Assembly (NCBI GenBank): GCA_938091165.1
Contig: CALKNK010000009.1
Span: 1 to 64,000 of the forward strand
DNA from: an uncultured Ilumatobacter sp.
Lineage (GTDB): Bacteria > Actinomycetota > Acidimicrobiia > Acidimicrobiales > Ilumatobacteraceae
Length of the DNA: 64,000 nt
Reading direction: 5' to 3'
Program-made: the position numbers and the translations under genes
Notes under the pieces: model-generated
Databases searched by the model: none
Seen by the model: only the letters and a program-made list of their open reading frames with translations
What the model was told of the DNA's origin: nothing
Part shown: positions 63,425 through 64,000 of the stretch, in pieces
How positions within the stretch are numbered: position 1 is the stretch's first letter
Layout: each line of letters opens with the position of its first letter

Positions 63425-64000
63425 TTAACTCTGCGACTTCCGACGGATGATGTTGAGTGCGGAGCCGGCCTCGAACCACTCGACCTGCTCGGGGCTGAAC
63501 GTGTGGTTGCACTCAAAGGGGACTATCGAGCTGTCCGGTTTGATGATCTCGCACCGCACGGTCTCGCCTGGAACTGGCGGTAAGGACACCACGTTGACGC
63601 GGTCGTCCTCACCGATCTTGTCGTAGTCGGCCGGGTCGACAAACGTGAGTGGAACCATGCCTTGCTTCTTCAAGTTGGTCTCGTGGATACGGGCAAAGCT
63701 GCGGGCGATCGCCACGAGGCCCATCCGGAAGCGCGGCTCCATGGCCGCATGCTCGCGGCTCGAACCTTCACCCATGTTCTCGTCCCCGATGACGATCCAT
63801 GCTTGGTCTGCCTCATGGTATTCCTTAGCAATTTCAGGAAAGCGCTGCGTCTCGCTAGTGAGCTGGTTCTTACCGAATCCAACTTCGTAGCCTGCGAAGG
63901 CGTTCACCGCTCCAAGGTAAAGGTTGCCGGAGATGTTCTCGAGGTGGCCCCGATACTTCAGCCAGGGACCTGCCATTGAAATATGATCGGTCGTAAACTT
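63425..64000 (-). CDS. Aconitate hydratase, C-terminal part (partial)
   Basis: The frame runs off the right edge; about 190 residues are visible. They form the C-terminal swivel domain: TTDHISMAGPWLKYRGHL, WIVIGDENMGEGSSREHAA with the substrate-binding Ser-Ser-Arg, and ARSFARIHETNLKKQGMVPLTF. The tight match to the mitochondrial-type (Aco2-like) swivel marks a TCA-cycle aconitase. The iron-sulfur cysteines lie outside the window. The inner ATG at 63976 is not the start, since coding continues upstream of it. Confidence 0.9.
   Translation of the reverse strand, partial: KFTTDHISMAGPWLKYRGHLENISGNLYLGAVNAFAGYEVGFGKNQLTSETQRFPEIAKEYHEADQAWIVIGDENMGEGSSREHAAMEPRFRMGLVAIARSFARIHETNLKKQGMVPLTFVDPADYDKIGEDDRVNVVSLPPVPGETVRCEIIKPDSSIVPFECNHTFSPEQVEWFEAGSALNIIRRKSQS

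Noticed and set aside
1..64000. CRISPR arrays, insertion sequences, prophage or defence islands
   Set aside because: No regularly spaced repeats, transposase, integrase or phage structural genes were seen.

Overview
The window looks like chromosome from a free-living actinobacterium, most likely of the Acidimicrobiia type. This is inferred from moderately high G+C, frequent GTG starts, head-to-tail ATGA/GTGA overlaps, an OleBC fusion, an LLM/F420-type oxidoreductase, menaquinone rather than ubiquinone genes, MtrAB-like signalling and secreted proteins with the actinobacterial LDTR/DVxGxF repeat. I see no phage, insertion sequence, integrase or CRISPR array. The content is mostly core metabolism with a few accessory blocks.

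Layout. 1-7.8 kb: a GMC oxidoreductase / MBL hydrolase / lycopene-cyclase-like operon, SURF1, a phosphotransferase, a DUF4262 protein, an Fpg/Nei glycosylase, a small membrane protein and tRNA-Gly. 8.3-14 kb: a G+C-rich block with two secreted SGNH hydrolases carrying triple beta repeats and a divergent AT3-SGNH acyltransferase. 14.5-19.2 kb: an oleA-oleBC-oleD operon for long-chain olefin synthesis, followed by tRNA-Cys. 19.6-25 kb: an LLM oxidoreductase, a TauD-type dioxygenase, a double LytR_C lipoprotein and a compact modABC. 25.3-27.6 kb: phoH-ybeY and an SDR. 27.6-35.3 kb: menaquinone genes menE, menA, menH, menD, menF and menG, with a deleted amidase remnant and a DsbA/FrnE-like protein. 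35.3-38.4 kb: an SPFH/GYF, zinc-ribbon and coiled-coil operon like Bacillus ydjGHI. 38.6-48.2 kb: acyl-CoA ligases, MaoC, era, a MtrB-like kinase with a GerMN lipoprotein, a divergent OmpR-type regulator, an alpha/beta hydrolase and a crotonase. 48.3-55.8 kb: fba, a 2OG oxygenase, dinG, uppS, a degenerate uppS paralogue, recO and glyS. 55.8-61.1 kb: trpC, then trpF-trpB-trpA, interrupted by an SDR. 61.2-64 kb: a second GMC oxidoreductase, a small membrane protein and the end of aconitase.

The most interesting signal is at 52.3-53.7 kb. The catalytic UppS keeps all its active-site motifs but stops before the C-terminal RxG tail. A divergent, degenerate paralogue 70 bp away has lost the catalytic aspartate but keeps a perfect RRFGG tail. 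This is the division of labour seen in eukaryotic two-subunit cis-prenyltransferases (DHDDS/NgBR, Rer2/Nus1), here suggested for bacterial undecaprenyl-phosphate synthesis. Other points of note are the complete ole operon, the internally deleted amidase, the ydjGHI-like operon without a pspA, and a strong inverted repeat between the divergent kinase and regulator genes.
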